Shown: positions 1-8,100 of the stretch, in pieces | Layout: each line of letters starts with the position of its first letter | Numbering within the stretch: the first letter of the stretch is position 1 | Assembly (NCBI GenBank): GCA_029260315.1 | Contig: JAJDDM010000021.1 | Coordinates: 1 to 32,902, forward strand | DNA: 32,902 nucleotides | Direction of reading: 5' to 3' | Source: Phycisphaerales bacterium | GTDB taxonomy: Bacteria; Planctomycetota; Phycisphaerae; Phycisphaerales; UBA1924 | Notes under the pieces: model-generated | The model's database searches: none | Told to the model about the DNA's origin: nothing | The model's input: only the letters and a program-made list of their open reading frames with translations | Program-made: the position numbers and the translations under genes

Positions 1-1
1 C

Positions 2-1264
2 GATCTCACCGTTGCCAGCGCGTCGGGTGCTGTCCTGACCGATCTGGACGGGCGGGAGTACATCGACTTTTCCGGCGGGATCGGGGTGATGAACGTGGGG
101 CACTGCGATGAGGAGGTCGTCCGGGCGATCCGCGAGCAGGCGGGCGAGCTGCTGCACAGCGCGATCGCGGTGAGCACCTGCGAGAGATATGTGGCGCTCT
201 GTGAGCGGCTTGTCGAGCTTTTCCCGCATGGGCAGAGCACCAAGGCGATGCTGGCGAACTCCGGGGCCGAGGCCGTGGAGAACTCGATCAAGATCGCTCG
301 TCAGGCGACGGGTCGGTCGGCGGTGTTGTGCTATACCGGCGGATTCCATGGGCGGACGTACATGGCGGCGACGCTGACCTCGAAGATCGGCTACAAGGTC
401 GGGTGCGGGCCGTTCGCGCCGGAGATCTACCGACTGCCGTTCCCCGTCGTGCGGCCCGGCGCCGGTGACTCTGCGCAGCGCGTTTCCGACGCGGAACTGA
501 GGCGTCTGCGGGAGACGTTCGCCGACTCGGTCGCGCCGGGCGACATCGCCGCGATCATCATCGAACTGGTGCAGGGAGAGGGCGGATTCCATGTGGCGCC
601 GGTCGAGTATGTTCGGGGCCTGCGGGAGATCTGCGACGAGCACGGCATCCTGCTGATTCTCGATGAGGTGCAGACGGGCTTCTGCCGGACGGGACGCTGG
701 GCCGCGTACGAGCACTATGGTGTAACCCCGGATCTCTCGACCTGGGCGAAGTCACTCGGGGGCGGATTGCCTATCGCGGCGGTGCTCGGGCGGGCGGAGG
801 TGATGGATCGGGTGACGCCGGGGACGCTCGGGGGGACGTATGGCGGCAACCCGGTCGCCTGTGCCGCGGCGCTGGCGACGATCCGGCGGATGGAGGAGTT
901 GGATCTGAACGCGCGGGCGGAGCAGATCGGCGAGCGGGTTCGCACGCGGTTTGAGTCGATCGCGGCGCAGGTGCCGCAGGTGAGCGACGTGCGGGGACTG
1001 GGGGCGATGCTGGCGATGGAGTTCTCCGACGCCGAGGATCCGGACAGACCCGATGGAGGGTTGGTATCGCGGATCATCGGCGAGTGCCTCGAGCGGGGGC
1101 TGGTGGTGATTCCCGCCGGCGTCGCCGGGAATGTGCTGCGGGTGCTCGTGCCGCTGATCATTTCCGATGAGATACTCGACAAGGCCCTTCACATTCTCGA
1201 GTCGGCGGTGCTGCATTGTGCCGGCACGCCGACGCATGCCCACGCGAAAGGTCCAGCTTCATGA
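2..1264 (+). CDS. Class III PLP aminotransferase (5' end cut off by window edge)
   Basis: The reading frame is open from base 2, so the true start lies left of the window; 420 residues are visible. It belongs to the class III (ornithine/GABA/diamine) aminotransferase family, which moves an amino group from an omega-amine or amino acid to a keto acid using pyridoxal phosphate. Visible landmarks are the SGAEAVENSIKIAR segment, the GGFHGRT cofactor loop, the LILDEVQTGFCRTG aspartate motif and the WAKSLGGGLPIAAV motif, whose lysine codon at 749-751 should carry PLP. The stop overlaps the next start as ATGA at 1261-1264, so it is translationally coupled to the amidase and heads the visible part of a five-gene operon. 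The exact substrate cannot be read from the sequence; the neighbouring decarboxylase makes a diamine or omega-amino acid plausible (inference). Confidence 0.92.
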   Translation, partial: DLTVASASGAVLTDLDGREYIDFSGGIGVMNVGHCDEEVVRAIREQAGELLHSAIAVSTCERYVALCERLVELFPHGQSTKAMLANSGAEAVENSIKIARQATGRSAVLCYTGGFHGRTYMAATLTSKIGYKVGCGPFAPEIYRLPFPVVRPGAGDSAQRVSDAELRRLRETFADSVAPGDIAAIIIELVQGEGGFHVAPVEYVRGLREICDEHGILLILDEVQTGFCRTGRWAAYEHYGVTPDLSTWAKSLGGGLPIAAVLGRAEVMDRVTPGTLGGTYGGNPVACAAALATIRRMEELDLNARAEQIGERVRTRFESIAAQVPQVSDVRGLGAMLAMEFSDAEDPDRPDGGLVSRIIGECLERGLVVIPAGVAGNVLRVLVPLIISDEILDKALHILESAVLHCAGTPTHAHAKGPAS

Positions 1265-2244
1265 TTCCGTTTGCCCTGGCCGGATTGCAACTGAATATCT
1301 CGGGTCGGCAGTCGAACCAGCCGCACATCTGCGATCGGATCGAGATGCTCATGCTCCTGTACCCGTGGGTGCAGATGGTCGTCGTGAGCGAACTGGCGAC
1401 GTTCGGCGGGTGGACCGGGCACGCGATGACGATGCCGAGCGAGGTGGAGGACGTGTATCGGCGTCTGGCGGCCAAGCACCAGATCTGGCTCGTGCCGGGC
1501 TCGCTGTACGAGCAGACCGACGCGGGCATCTTCAACACGGCGCCGGTGATCAATCCCGGCGGGGAGGTCATCGCCCGGTATCGCAAGATGTTCCCGTTCC
1601 AGCCGTATGAGGCCGGCGTCAAGTCGGGGACCGAGTTCTGCGTGTTCGATGTCCCGAATGTCGGGCGGTTCGGCCTGAGCATCTGCTACGACATGTGGTT
1701 CCCCGAGACGTCTCGGACGCTGGCGGCGATGGGTGCCGAGGTCATCTTGCATCCGACGCTCACGCCGAGCATCGACCGCGATGTGGAGCTGTCGATCGTG
1801 CGGGCGACCGCGGCGATGAACCAGTGCTTCGTGATCGACGTCAACGGCCTGGGCGACGGCGGCAACGGGCGGTCGCTGCTGGTCTCGCCGACGGGCGACG
1901 TGCTGTTCCAGGCGGGCAGCAACGAGGAGATGCTGCCGATCGAGATCGACCTGGACCGGGTGCGCCGCTCTCGCGAGGTCGGGCTCAAGGGCCTGGGCCA
2001 GCCGCTGAAGAGCTTCCGCGATCGGGAGGTGGAGTTCGGCGTCTACTCCCGCGATTCTGGGGTCGCGGCGTACCTCGACACGCTCGGGCCGCTGGAGAAG
2101 ATGGCGCGCGGATCGCGCGCGGGGTTGGATGCCGCGGCGCGAGGGGCGTCGCAGCATCACGAGGACCAGTCGCCGCCCGATCCCGCGTCTGCGCCGGCCC
2201 CGGCGAGCGTTCCCGAGTCGCAGCCGCCGGGGGGCGTGCAATGA
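1261..2244 (+). CDS. Carbon-nitrogen hydrolase (nitrilase superfamily amidase)
   Basis: A 327-residue cytosolic nitrilase-fold hydrolase. The Glu-Lys-Cys triad is visible: Glu44 in SELATFGG, Lys109 in RYRKMFPF and Cys142 in LSICYDMWFPE. Family members hydrolyse amides, carbamoyl groups or, more rarely, nitriles; N-carbamoylputrescine amidase and omega-amidase are the relatives that would fit a polyamine or amine context. The ATG start at 1261 is chosen because it overlaps the upstream stop as ATGA and the conserved fold begins at once (FALAGLQLN). The last ~40 residues, rich in Ala, Ser and Pro, are probably a disordered tail. Its own stop again overlaps the next gene as ATGA (2241-2244). Family assignment is firm; the substrate is not known. 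Confidence 0.92.
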   Translation: MIPFALAGLQLNISGRQSNQPHICDRIEMLMLLYPWVQMVVVSELATFGGWTGHAMTMPSEVEDVYRRLAAKHQIWLVPGSLYEQTDAGIFNTAPVINPGGEVIARYRKMFPFQPYEAGVKSGTEFCVFDVPNVGRFGLSICYDMWFPETSRTLAAMGAEVILHPTLTPSIDRDVELSIVRATAAMNQCFVIDVNGLGDGGNGRSLLVSPTGDVLFQAGSNEEMLPIEIDLDRVRRSREVGLKGLGQPLKSFRDREVEFGVYSRDSGVAAYLDTLGPLEKMARGSRAGLDAAARGASQHHEDQSPPDPASAPAPASVPESQPPGGVQ

Positions 2245-5015
2245 CGACAAACGACATGCCGCAACAGCACGGTTCGGCGGCCGGGCCCTACAGCGCGCCG
2301 CAACTCCGGATGGACACATGGAACGACTTTCAGGCGCGCTGCGCGTGGCTGAGCGAGTTCGCTCGCGATAATCGTGATCTGAGCGAGCCCCGCGCACTGG
2401 TCGCCGAGAGCTTCGAGCACCTTCGGGCGTTCGAGCTGTACTGGGCGTTTCCGGGTCCGGACCGGATGACCCACCTGGGCGAACTGCTGGCCCGCGGGGC
2501 GTATGGCGAGCTGGCGGCGGAGGCGCGGGAGCTCGCGCGGCTGCTGGTGGGGGATGCCTACCGCGGGCGCGTCGGAGTTCCCGAGGAGCCCCAGCGGCGC
2601 GATCGCGCGAGCGAGCAGGGCCGGGACGCCAGGCGGCCGCGGCCCGCGCCGATCAACAAGCCGTACTTCGAGGTGCTGGTCGTCGACGGGATCGACGCGT
2701 ACGACCGCGAGGAGCTGCGCGAGGGGCTGCGGGCGTGCCAGCGCGATGACGACGAGTTCTACTACGAGATCGTCGCGGTGCCGACGCTCGAGGACGCGGT
2801 CATCGCGGTGCTGTTCAACTGGACGATCCAGGCGGTGTTCCTCCGGTATAACTACGCGTTTCGCACCGAGAACCGCCACCCGGCGTTCAAGCGATATCTG
2901 GACGTGATGGCCCGCGAGGGCATGCCCAACTGCTACGGGCTGGAGCGGAGCATCGAGCTGGGCAAGCTGATCAAGCGGCTGCGCCCGGAGATCGACCAAT
3001 ACCTCATCACCGATGCGCCGCTGGAGCGGGTCGCGGGGAATCTGGGCTCGGACTTCCGACGGGTCTTCTATCGTCTCGAGCAGTACATGGAGCAGCACCT
3101 GAGCATCCTCAAGGGGGTGCGGACACGGTTCGAGGCGCCGTTCTTCGATGCGCTGCGCAGATACAGCGCCAAGCCGACGGGCGTGTTCCACGCGCTGCCG
3201 ATCGCGCGCGGCAAGTCCATGAGCAGCGGACACTGGGCCAAGGACCTGCTGGAGTTTTACGGGCCCAACATCTTCATGGCCGAGACCTCGGCGACCAGCG
3301 GCGGGCTGGACTCGCTCCTCCAGCCGCGCGGCCCGATCAAGCGGGCCCAGGACGCGGCGGCGCGGGCGTTCGGCGCCAAGCAGACCTACTTCGTGACCAA
3401 CGGCACGTCAACGGCGAACAAGATCGTCTCGCAGGCGCTCATCCGCCCGGGCGACATCGTGCTGATCGATCGAGACTGTCACAAGTCGCACCATTACGCG
3501 ATGGTGCTCGCCGGGGCGAGGCCGGTGTATCTGGAGTCTTATGCGCTGCCGCAGTACTCGATGTACGGGGCTGTGCCGCTGGCGGAGATCGAGCGTCAGT
3601 TGCTGACGCTGAAGGACGCGGGCAAGCTCGATCGCGTGCGGATGCTCATCCTGACCAACTGCACGTTCGACGGGCTGACCTACAACCCCGAGCGGGTGAT
3701 GGAGCGCGTGCTGGCGATCAAGCCGGACATGATCTTCCTCTGGGACGAGGCGTGGTTCGCGTACGGGCGGTTCAACCCGACATTCCGGCGGCGCACGGCG
3801 ATGGAAGGGGCGAGGCGGCTTCGGCGGAAGTACCGTTCGGCCGAGTACGCCGCGGCGCATCGGAATCATCGCTCCGGCGGGGCACAGCCGGACGATGGGG
3901 CGTCGGACAACGGGGTGGTGTTGGATCCGGACAGGGTGCGGATCCGGGTGTACGCGACGCAGTCGACGCACAAGTCGCTGACATCGCTGCGCCAGGGCTC
4001 GATGATCCACGTCTACGACGAGGACTTCGAGCAGGAGTCGGCCGACTCGTTCCGCGAGGCGTTCATGACCCACACGTCGACCTCGCCGAACTACCAGATC
4101 GTGGCGTCGCTCGATGTCGGCCGCCGGCAGACGGAACTGGAGGGCTTCGAGCTGGTCGAGCAGACGATCGGGCTTGCGATGACGCTCCGCCAACGCGTCA
4201 ACGAGCATCCGGATATCTCACGGTTCTTCTCGGTCGTTCGTTCGGGCGACATGATCCCCAGCGAGTTTCGCCCGTCCGGCCTCGAGTATTACTACAGCGT
4301 GGAAGAGGGCTGGGGCCAGCTCGAGCGGGCGTACCGGATGGACGAGTTCGTGCTCGACCCGACGCGCGTAACGCTCTCGGTCGGCGCGACGGGGATGGAC
4401 GGCGACACCTTCCGCCACCTGCTCATGGATCGGTTCGATATCCAGATCAACAAGACGTCGCGCAACACCGCGCTGTTCATGCCGAATATCGGCACGACGC
4501 GAGGGGACATCGCCTATCTCGTCGAGGTGCTCGCCGAGCTCTCGCGCGAGATCGCCGACCGGCTCTCGCTGGAGAGCGATACGGGGCTCTCGCGACACAC
4601 GGCGCGGGTCGATTCGCTCGTCGAGGGGCCCCCGCTGCCGCACTTCAGCAGCTTCCACCCGGCGTTCCAGCCCGATGGCGATGCGACGCCCGAGGGCGAC
4701 CTCCGCCGGGCATTCTTTCTCGCCTACGACAACGAGAACATCGGATGGGTCGATCTCGATCGGCGGACGCTGGCGGAGATCGAGCAGGGGCGCGAGTACG
4801 TCTCGGCGGCGTTCGTGACGCCGTACCCGCCGGGTTTTCCGATCCTGGTGCCCGGACAGATCCTGAGCCGGGACATCATCGCGTACCTGCTGGTCCTTGA
4901 CGTCAAGGAGATCCACGGATACGACCCTGTGAAGGGTTTGCGTGTGTTTACCGAGCGAGCGCTGCATCGGGCGTCGATGAGCGGTTCCGTGGCGATGGGT
5001 ATCGAAAGGACGTGA
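2241..5015 (+). CDS. Orn/Lys/Arg-type PLP decarboxylase (fold type I)
   Basis: A 924-residue member of the group that includes the acid-inducible lysine, ornithine and arginine decarboxylases, which release CO2 from a basic amino acid to give a diamine or agmatine. The N-terminal third resembles the receiver-like wing domain (EVLVVDGIDAYD near residues 144-154). The PLP core follows: ETSATSGGLDSLL (348-360), FVTNGTSTANK (384-394), DRDCHKSHHY with His414 expected to stack on PLP, WDEAW (501-505, Asp502 for the pyridine nitrogen) and ATQSTHKSL with Lys578 as Schiff-base lysine. The C-terminal domain ends with LVPGQILSRDI. It is longer than the ~715-755 residues usual for the enterobacterial enzymes, mostly at the N-terminus. 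The start at 2241 makes an ATGA overlap with the amidase. Which amino acid is decarboxylated cannot be told from sequence. Confidence 0.9.
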   Translation: MTTNDMPQQHGSAAGPYSAPQLRMDTWNDFQARCAWLSEFARDNRDLSEPRALVAESFEHLRAFELYWAFPGPDRMTHLGELLARGAYGELAAEARELARLLVGDAYRGRVGVPEEPQRRDRASEQGRDARRPRPAPINKPYFEVLVVDGIDAYDREELREGLRACQRDDDEFYYEIVAVPTLEDAVIAVLFNWTIQAVFLRYNYAFRTENRHPAFKRYLDVMAREGMPNCYGLERSIELGKLIKRLRPEIDQYLITDAPLERVAGNLGSDFRRVFYRLEQYMEQHLSILKGVRTRFEAPFFDALRRYSAKPTGVFHALPIARGKSMSSGHWAKDLLEFYGPNIFMAETSATSGGLDSLLQPRGPIKRAQDAAARAFGAKQTYFVTNGTSTANKIVSQALIRPGDIVLIDRDCHKSHHYAMVLAGARPVYLESYALPQYSMYGAVPLAEIERQLLTLKDAGKLDRVRMLILTNCTFDGLTYNPERVMERVLAIKPDMIFLWDEAWFAYGRFNPTFRRRTAMEGARRLRRKYRSAEYAAAHRNHRSGGAQPDDGASDNGVVLDPDRVRIRVYATQSTHKSLTSLRQGSMIHVYDEDFEQESADSFREAFMTHTSTSPNYQIVASLDVGRRQTELEGFELVEQTIGLAMTLRQRVNEHPDISRFFSVVRSGDMIPSEFRPSGLEYYYSVEEGWGQLERAYRMDEFVLDPTRVTLSVGATGMDGDTFRHLLMDRFDIQINKTSRNTALFMPNIGTTRGDIAYLVEVLAELSREIADRLSLESDTGLSRHTARVDSLVEGPPLPHFSSFHPAFQPDGDATPEGDLRRAFFLAYDNENIGWVDLDRRTLAEIEQGREYVSAAFVTPYPPGFPILVPGQILSRDIIAYLLVLDVKEIHGYDPVKGLRVFTERALHRASMSGSVAMGIERT

Positions 5016-5016
5016 G

Positions 5017-6561
5017 ATGGGGACCGGCGCACCGACTACCAGCGGATCGCATCAGAGAACGGAGCTCGCGTCGGCCCGCCGGCTCTTATCCGATCGCCCG
5101 GCGGGACGCAAGCCGCGGCGCCTACGCGGCGTCTCGGATATCCGGCGTTTTTTCTATCGCAACACCGAGCCGGTGTACTTCATCAGCGCCACGCCGTTCA
5201 ATCTGCTGGGGATTGACGAGTGGGTGCGCGGCTTCACCTACATCAACGCGATCGATTGCTTCGACGGGATGCACCCAAACGTCTTCGTCCCGCCGGAGAT
5301 CGAGCACGAGCCGTGGACCTCGATCGAGGACATCAACAACTATCTGCTGGCGCATCCGGCGGTCGCCGAGCTGATCGAGAAGCGCGGCCCGGGCGGAAAG
5401 GCCGTCTTCCTGATGTTCGACGAGAAGACCGAGGAGCTGTGCGAGCGGCTCGGGCTGGAGGTCTGCTTTCCCACCGCCGAGCTGCGCAACCGGATCGACG
5501 ACAAGGTCGAGACGACGCGCATCGGCGACCGGGCGGGCGTCAGGTCGGTGCCCAACGTGCTGGCGAACGTCGACTCCTACGCCACGCTGCGAAAGGTCTC
5601 CGAGAAGCTGGGCGATGACCTGGTGATCCAGACCGCCTTCGGCGACTCCGGGCACACGACCTTCTTCGTCTCCAGCGAGGCGGACTTCGAGAAGCACGCC
5701 GACGAGATCGTCGAGGCGCCCGAGGTCAAGATCATGAAGCGGATCCGCTGCCGGGGCGCGGCCCTGGAGGCGTGCGTGACCCGGCGCGGCACGATCGTCG
5801 GCCCGCTCATGACCGAGCTCGTTGGCTTCGGCGAGCTGACGCCCTACCGGGGCGGGTGGTGCGGCAACGAGGTCTTCGCCGGCGCGTTCGATGTCGAGAT
5901 GCGCAAGCAGGCCCGCGACGCCGCGGTCGCGTTCGGCGACGAGTTGGGGGCGATGGGCTACAAGGGATACTTCGAGCTCGATTTCCTGCTGGACGAGGAC
6001 TCGGGCGAGGTCTATCTCGGCGAGTGCAACCCGCGGATCACCGGCGCGAGTTCGATGACCAATCTCGCGAGCTTCGCGCACGCAGATGCGCCGCTGTTCC
6101 TGTTCCATCTCTTGGAGTGGATGGATGTCGAGTTCGACCTTGATGTCGGCAAGCTCAACCGGCGCTGGGCCGACCCCGAGAACATCGACTCGTGGTCGCA
6201 GATGGTCATGAAGTACACCGACGACGACGTGCGAACGATCGAGTCGGTGCCGCCGTCGGGCATCTGGGAGATGGACGAGTCCGGCGAGATCCGCCACGTC
6301 CGCATGCAGACCCATCGCAGGACGGTGCAGTTCGAGAATCGCGCGTTCTTCCTACGGATCTCCGGGCGGGGCGACTACTGCTACAACGGCGCGGATCTGG
6401 GCATCCTCGTCAGCCCCGGGCGGTTCATGGACGATCAGTTCAAGCTCACCGATCGCGGCAGGGCCTGGGCACGAGCCATCCGCTCGAAGTTCGTCGGCGA
6501 GCCCATCGGGGCCGCCCAGCCCGAGGTCAAGGTGGAGCCCGGCTCGTTCAAGCTGCTATGA
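5017..6561 (+). CDS. ATP-grasp ligase (biotin-carboxylase-like fold)
   Basis: A 514-residue ATP-grasp protein. These enzymes activate a carboxylate as acyl phosphate and join it to an amine, thiol or other nucleophile. The ATP-grasp region spans about residues 160-355: DDKVETT near Lys163, a glycine-rich loop TAFGDSGHTTF (206-216), an acidic strand GYFELDF (317-323) and the Mg-binding ECNPRITG (336-343). Automatic pipelines tend to call such proteins biotin carboxylase, but no biotin carrier or carboxyltransferase lies nearby and the C-terminus is unlike AccC, so an amide-forming ligase is more likely (inference). The ATG at 5017 follows the decarboxylase stop by one base and has GAAAGGA at 5004-5010 as ribosome site. 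The first ~40 residues look poorly conserved and basic. Confidence 0.85.
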   Translation: MGTGAPTTSGSHQRTELASARRLLSDRPAGRKPRRLRGVSDIRRFFYRNTEPVYFISATPFNLLGIDEWVRGFTYINAIDCFDGMHPNVFVPPEIEHEPWTSIEDINNYLLAHPAVAELIEKRGPGGKAVFLMFDEKTEELCERLGLEVCFPTAELRNRIDDKVETTRIGDRAGVRSVPNVLANVDSYATLRKVSEKLGDDLVIQTAFGDSGHTTFFVSSEADFEKHADEIVEAPEVKIMKRIRCRGAALEACVTRRGTIVGPLMTELVGFGELTPYRGGWCGNEVFAGAFDVEMRKQARDAAVAFGDELGAMGYKGYFELDFLLDEDSGEVYLGECNPRITGASSMTNLASFAHADAPLFLFHLLEWMDVEFDLDVGKLNRRWADPENIDSWSQMVMKYTDDDVRTIESVPPSGIWEMDESGEIRHVRMQTHRRTVQFENRAFFLRISGRGDYCYNGADLGILVSPGRFMDDQFKLTDRGRAWARAIRSKFVGEPIGAAQPEVKVEPGSFKLL

Positions 6562-7523
6562 CCGAAGTGGCCGGCGACACGTCCATCCGTTTTCGGGCCC
6601 TGCAAGGCGATATGCCCGGCGGGTCGTTGCGCGAGATCTTCGAGGAGTACTGGCCCGCGTATCGCAAGTGGATGCACAGAGCGAGCCCGCTTGCGCCCGC
6701 CGCGTGCCTCGCGGCCATGCGTGAGCATGTCCCAGAGATCCTACCGATCCACGAGTTGCTGGTGGAGTCGTTCGACGGCGACGAGGAGGTCGCGCGGTTT
6801 CTGACGATGTATGGCCCGCCGCGGGTCGTGCGGGGGTGCTCGCAGCTTGTGGTCGACGACGACGGGCCGCTGCTGCTGCGGAGCTATGACCATCATCCGC
6901 GGCTGTTCGATGGTCTGGTGCTCCACGCGCGATGGGGCGAGACGACGACGCTGTCGGTCACGGATTGTCTGTGGGGCGCGTTGGACGGCGTCAATGATCG
7001 GGGGCTGGCGGTCGCACTCGCGTTCGGAGGCAGGAACGCCATCGGGCCCGGTTTCGGCGCACCGCTCATGACGCGGTATCTGCTTGAGACCTGCGGCACG
7101 GTCGAGGAGGCGAAGGCCGCGCTCGCCCGCGTGCCGACGTACATGCCCTACACCTACGTCGTCGCCGACGCCAAGGGCAAGTTCGTGACCGCCCACGCCG
7201 GGCCCGATCGACCGACGCGGTTCGTCTCCCGCCGGACGTCGACCAACCACGATTCCGAGGGCGACTGGCCCGAGTACTGTCGGCATACCAGGAGCGTCGA
7301 GCGATTGCGCCGCCTGGAGTCGATGCTCGGGCCGGACGGTCCGCCGGCGACGGTGCAATCCTTTCTGCAGCCGCCGCTCTGGCGGGATGAGAGCCACGGG
7401 CCGTTGCGAACGCTGTACGTCGCGGCGTATCGCCCCGCGCGCGGGAGCCTGACCCTGCACTGGCCCGGGCACGCCGAGGCGTTTGGGATTGACGACTTCG
7501 AGGAGCGTGCGTTTCTGGCGTAG
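6558..7523 (+). CDS. C45-type Ntn hydrolase / acyltransferase family protein
   Basis: A 321-residue protein resembling the C45 (isopenicillin-N acyltransferase, carcinine hydrolase/Tan) family of cysteine Ntn hydrolases, which form or cleave amide bonds. Support comes from RGCSQLVV with candidate nucleophile Cys94, followed by LLLRSYDHHP, the internal DGVNDRGLAVALAFGG motif and the STNHDSEGDW segment; these track the family's core order. In this family a propeptide is removed by autocleavage before the nucleophilic cysteine, and here ~93 residues precede it. The start ATG overlaps the ligase stop as ATGA (6558-6561), so it is the last gene of the operon. Pairing with an ATP-grasp ligase suggests the two act on the same amide, one building and one cleaving it, but that is inference. 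Confidence 0.82.
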   Translation: MTEVAGDTSIRFRALQGDMPGGSLREIFEEYWPAYRKWMHRASPLAPAACLAAMREHVPEILPIHELLVESFDGDEEVARFLTMYGPPRVVRGCSQLVVDDDGPLLLRSYDHHPRLFDGLVLHARWGETTTLSVTDCLWGALDGVNDRGLAVALAFGGRNAIGPGFGAPLMTRYLLETCGTVEEAKAALARVPTYMPYTYVVADAKGKFVTAHAGPDRPTRFVSRRTSTNHDSEGDWPEYCRHTRSVERLRRLESMLGPDGPPATVQSFLQPPLWRDESHGPLRTLYVAAYRPARGSLTLHWPGHAEAFGIDDFEERAFLA

Positions 7524-7646
7524 ACGGGGCGTGCGCGTGGTACGGGTGACGCATTGCCGCGTTTGCCGGGCGATAGGTAGTAGTTGTGCGTATGCGAATG
7601 GCGAGATTGCTGAGGGCTTCGCCGCAATGCAACCGCCTTTGGGCCG

Positions 7647-7675
7647 TTGACATATACGACATGATGTCGTATACT
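7647..7675 (+). promoter_or_regulatory. Consensus sigma-70 promoter of the blaI-blaR1-like operon
   Basis: TTGACA at 7647-7652 and TATACT at 7670-7675 are separated by exactly 17 bases, close to the ideal housekeeping promoter. The -10 box overlaps the operator palindromes, as expected for an autorepressed BlaI operon. Before it, 7524-7646 shows no gene or clear signal. Confidence 0.8.
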
Positions 7676-7692
7676 GACGACTTCGTGTCGTA
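7655..7692. promoter_or_regulatory. Tandem BlaI-type operator
   Basis: A 17-base palindrome TACGACATGATGTCGTA (7655-7671, perfect around its central G) is followed by a diverged copy GACGACTTCGTGTCGTA (7676-7692; 12 of 17 bases identical). The centres lie 21 bases apart, two turns of the helix, so two dimers could bind the same face. The first copy fills the -35/-10 spacer and the second covers the start of transcription. BlaI/MecI operators are palindromes with TACA/TGTA ends; here the arms read TACGAC/GTCGTA. Confidence 0.75.
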
Positions 7693-7722
7693 GATAGCGG
7701 GCACACGGGCGAGGAGTTGGAC

Positions 7723-8100
7723 GTGCGGCAGTCTCTGGCCAACGCGGAACTGGCGGTGATGGAACTCCTGTGGGAGCACGATCGCCTGACGGCCCGCCAG
7801 ATTCGCGAGAGGCTGTATCCGAGCGTCTCGCGGGCCCAGCACGGGACCGTGCAGCGGCTGCTCCAACGGCTCGAGGACAAGGGATTCGTCGAGCGGGATC
7901 GGGGGCTTGCGGTGCACCTGTTCTCGGCGGTCGTGTCGCGGGAGGCGTACGCCGGGGCTCAGTTGGAATCGCTTGCTGAGAAGCTGACGGGCGGCTCATT
8001 GGCACCGCTGATCACGCATCTGATGGAGCAGAAGCGGATCTCGGCGGGCGAGATCGCTCGTCTGCGCCGGATCCTGGGTGAGGCGGAGGAAGAGGCATGA
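7723..8100 (+). CDS. blaI: BlaI/MecI/CopY-family transcriptional repressor
   Basis: A 125-residue winged-helix repressor. The N-terminal half carries LANAELAVMELLWEHDRLTARQIRERL followed by a TVQRLLQRLEDKGFVER recognition and wing region, the standard BlaI/MecI arrangement; the C-terminal half is the helical dimerisation part. It should repress its own operon by binding the palindromes at 7655-7692, and be inactivated when the downstream M56 sensor protease is triggered. The GTG at 7723 is preferred over the in-frame TTG at 7717 because GAGGAG at 7711-7716 then sits six bases upstream. The stop overlaps the next start as ATGA (8097-8100). No beta-lactamase gene is visible nearby, so the regulon is probably not beta-lactam resistance. 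Confidence 0.92.
   Translation: MRQSLANAELAVMELLWEHDRLTARQIRERLYPSVSRAQHGTVQRLLQRLEDKGFVERDRGLAVHLFSAVVSREAYAGAQLESLAEKLTGGSLAPLITHLMEQKRISAGEIARLRRILGEAEEEA

Noticed and set aside
5017..6561. Biotin carboxylase of a carboxylase complex
   Set aside because: No biotin carrier or carboxyltransferase nearby, and the context is amine/amide chemistry; generic ATP-grasp ligase is the safer call.
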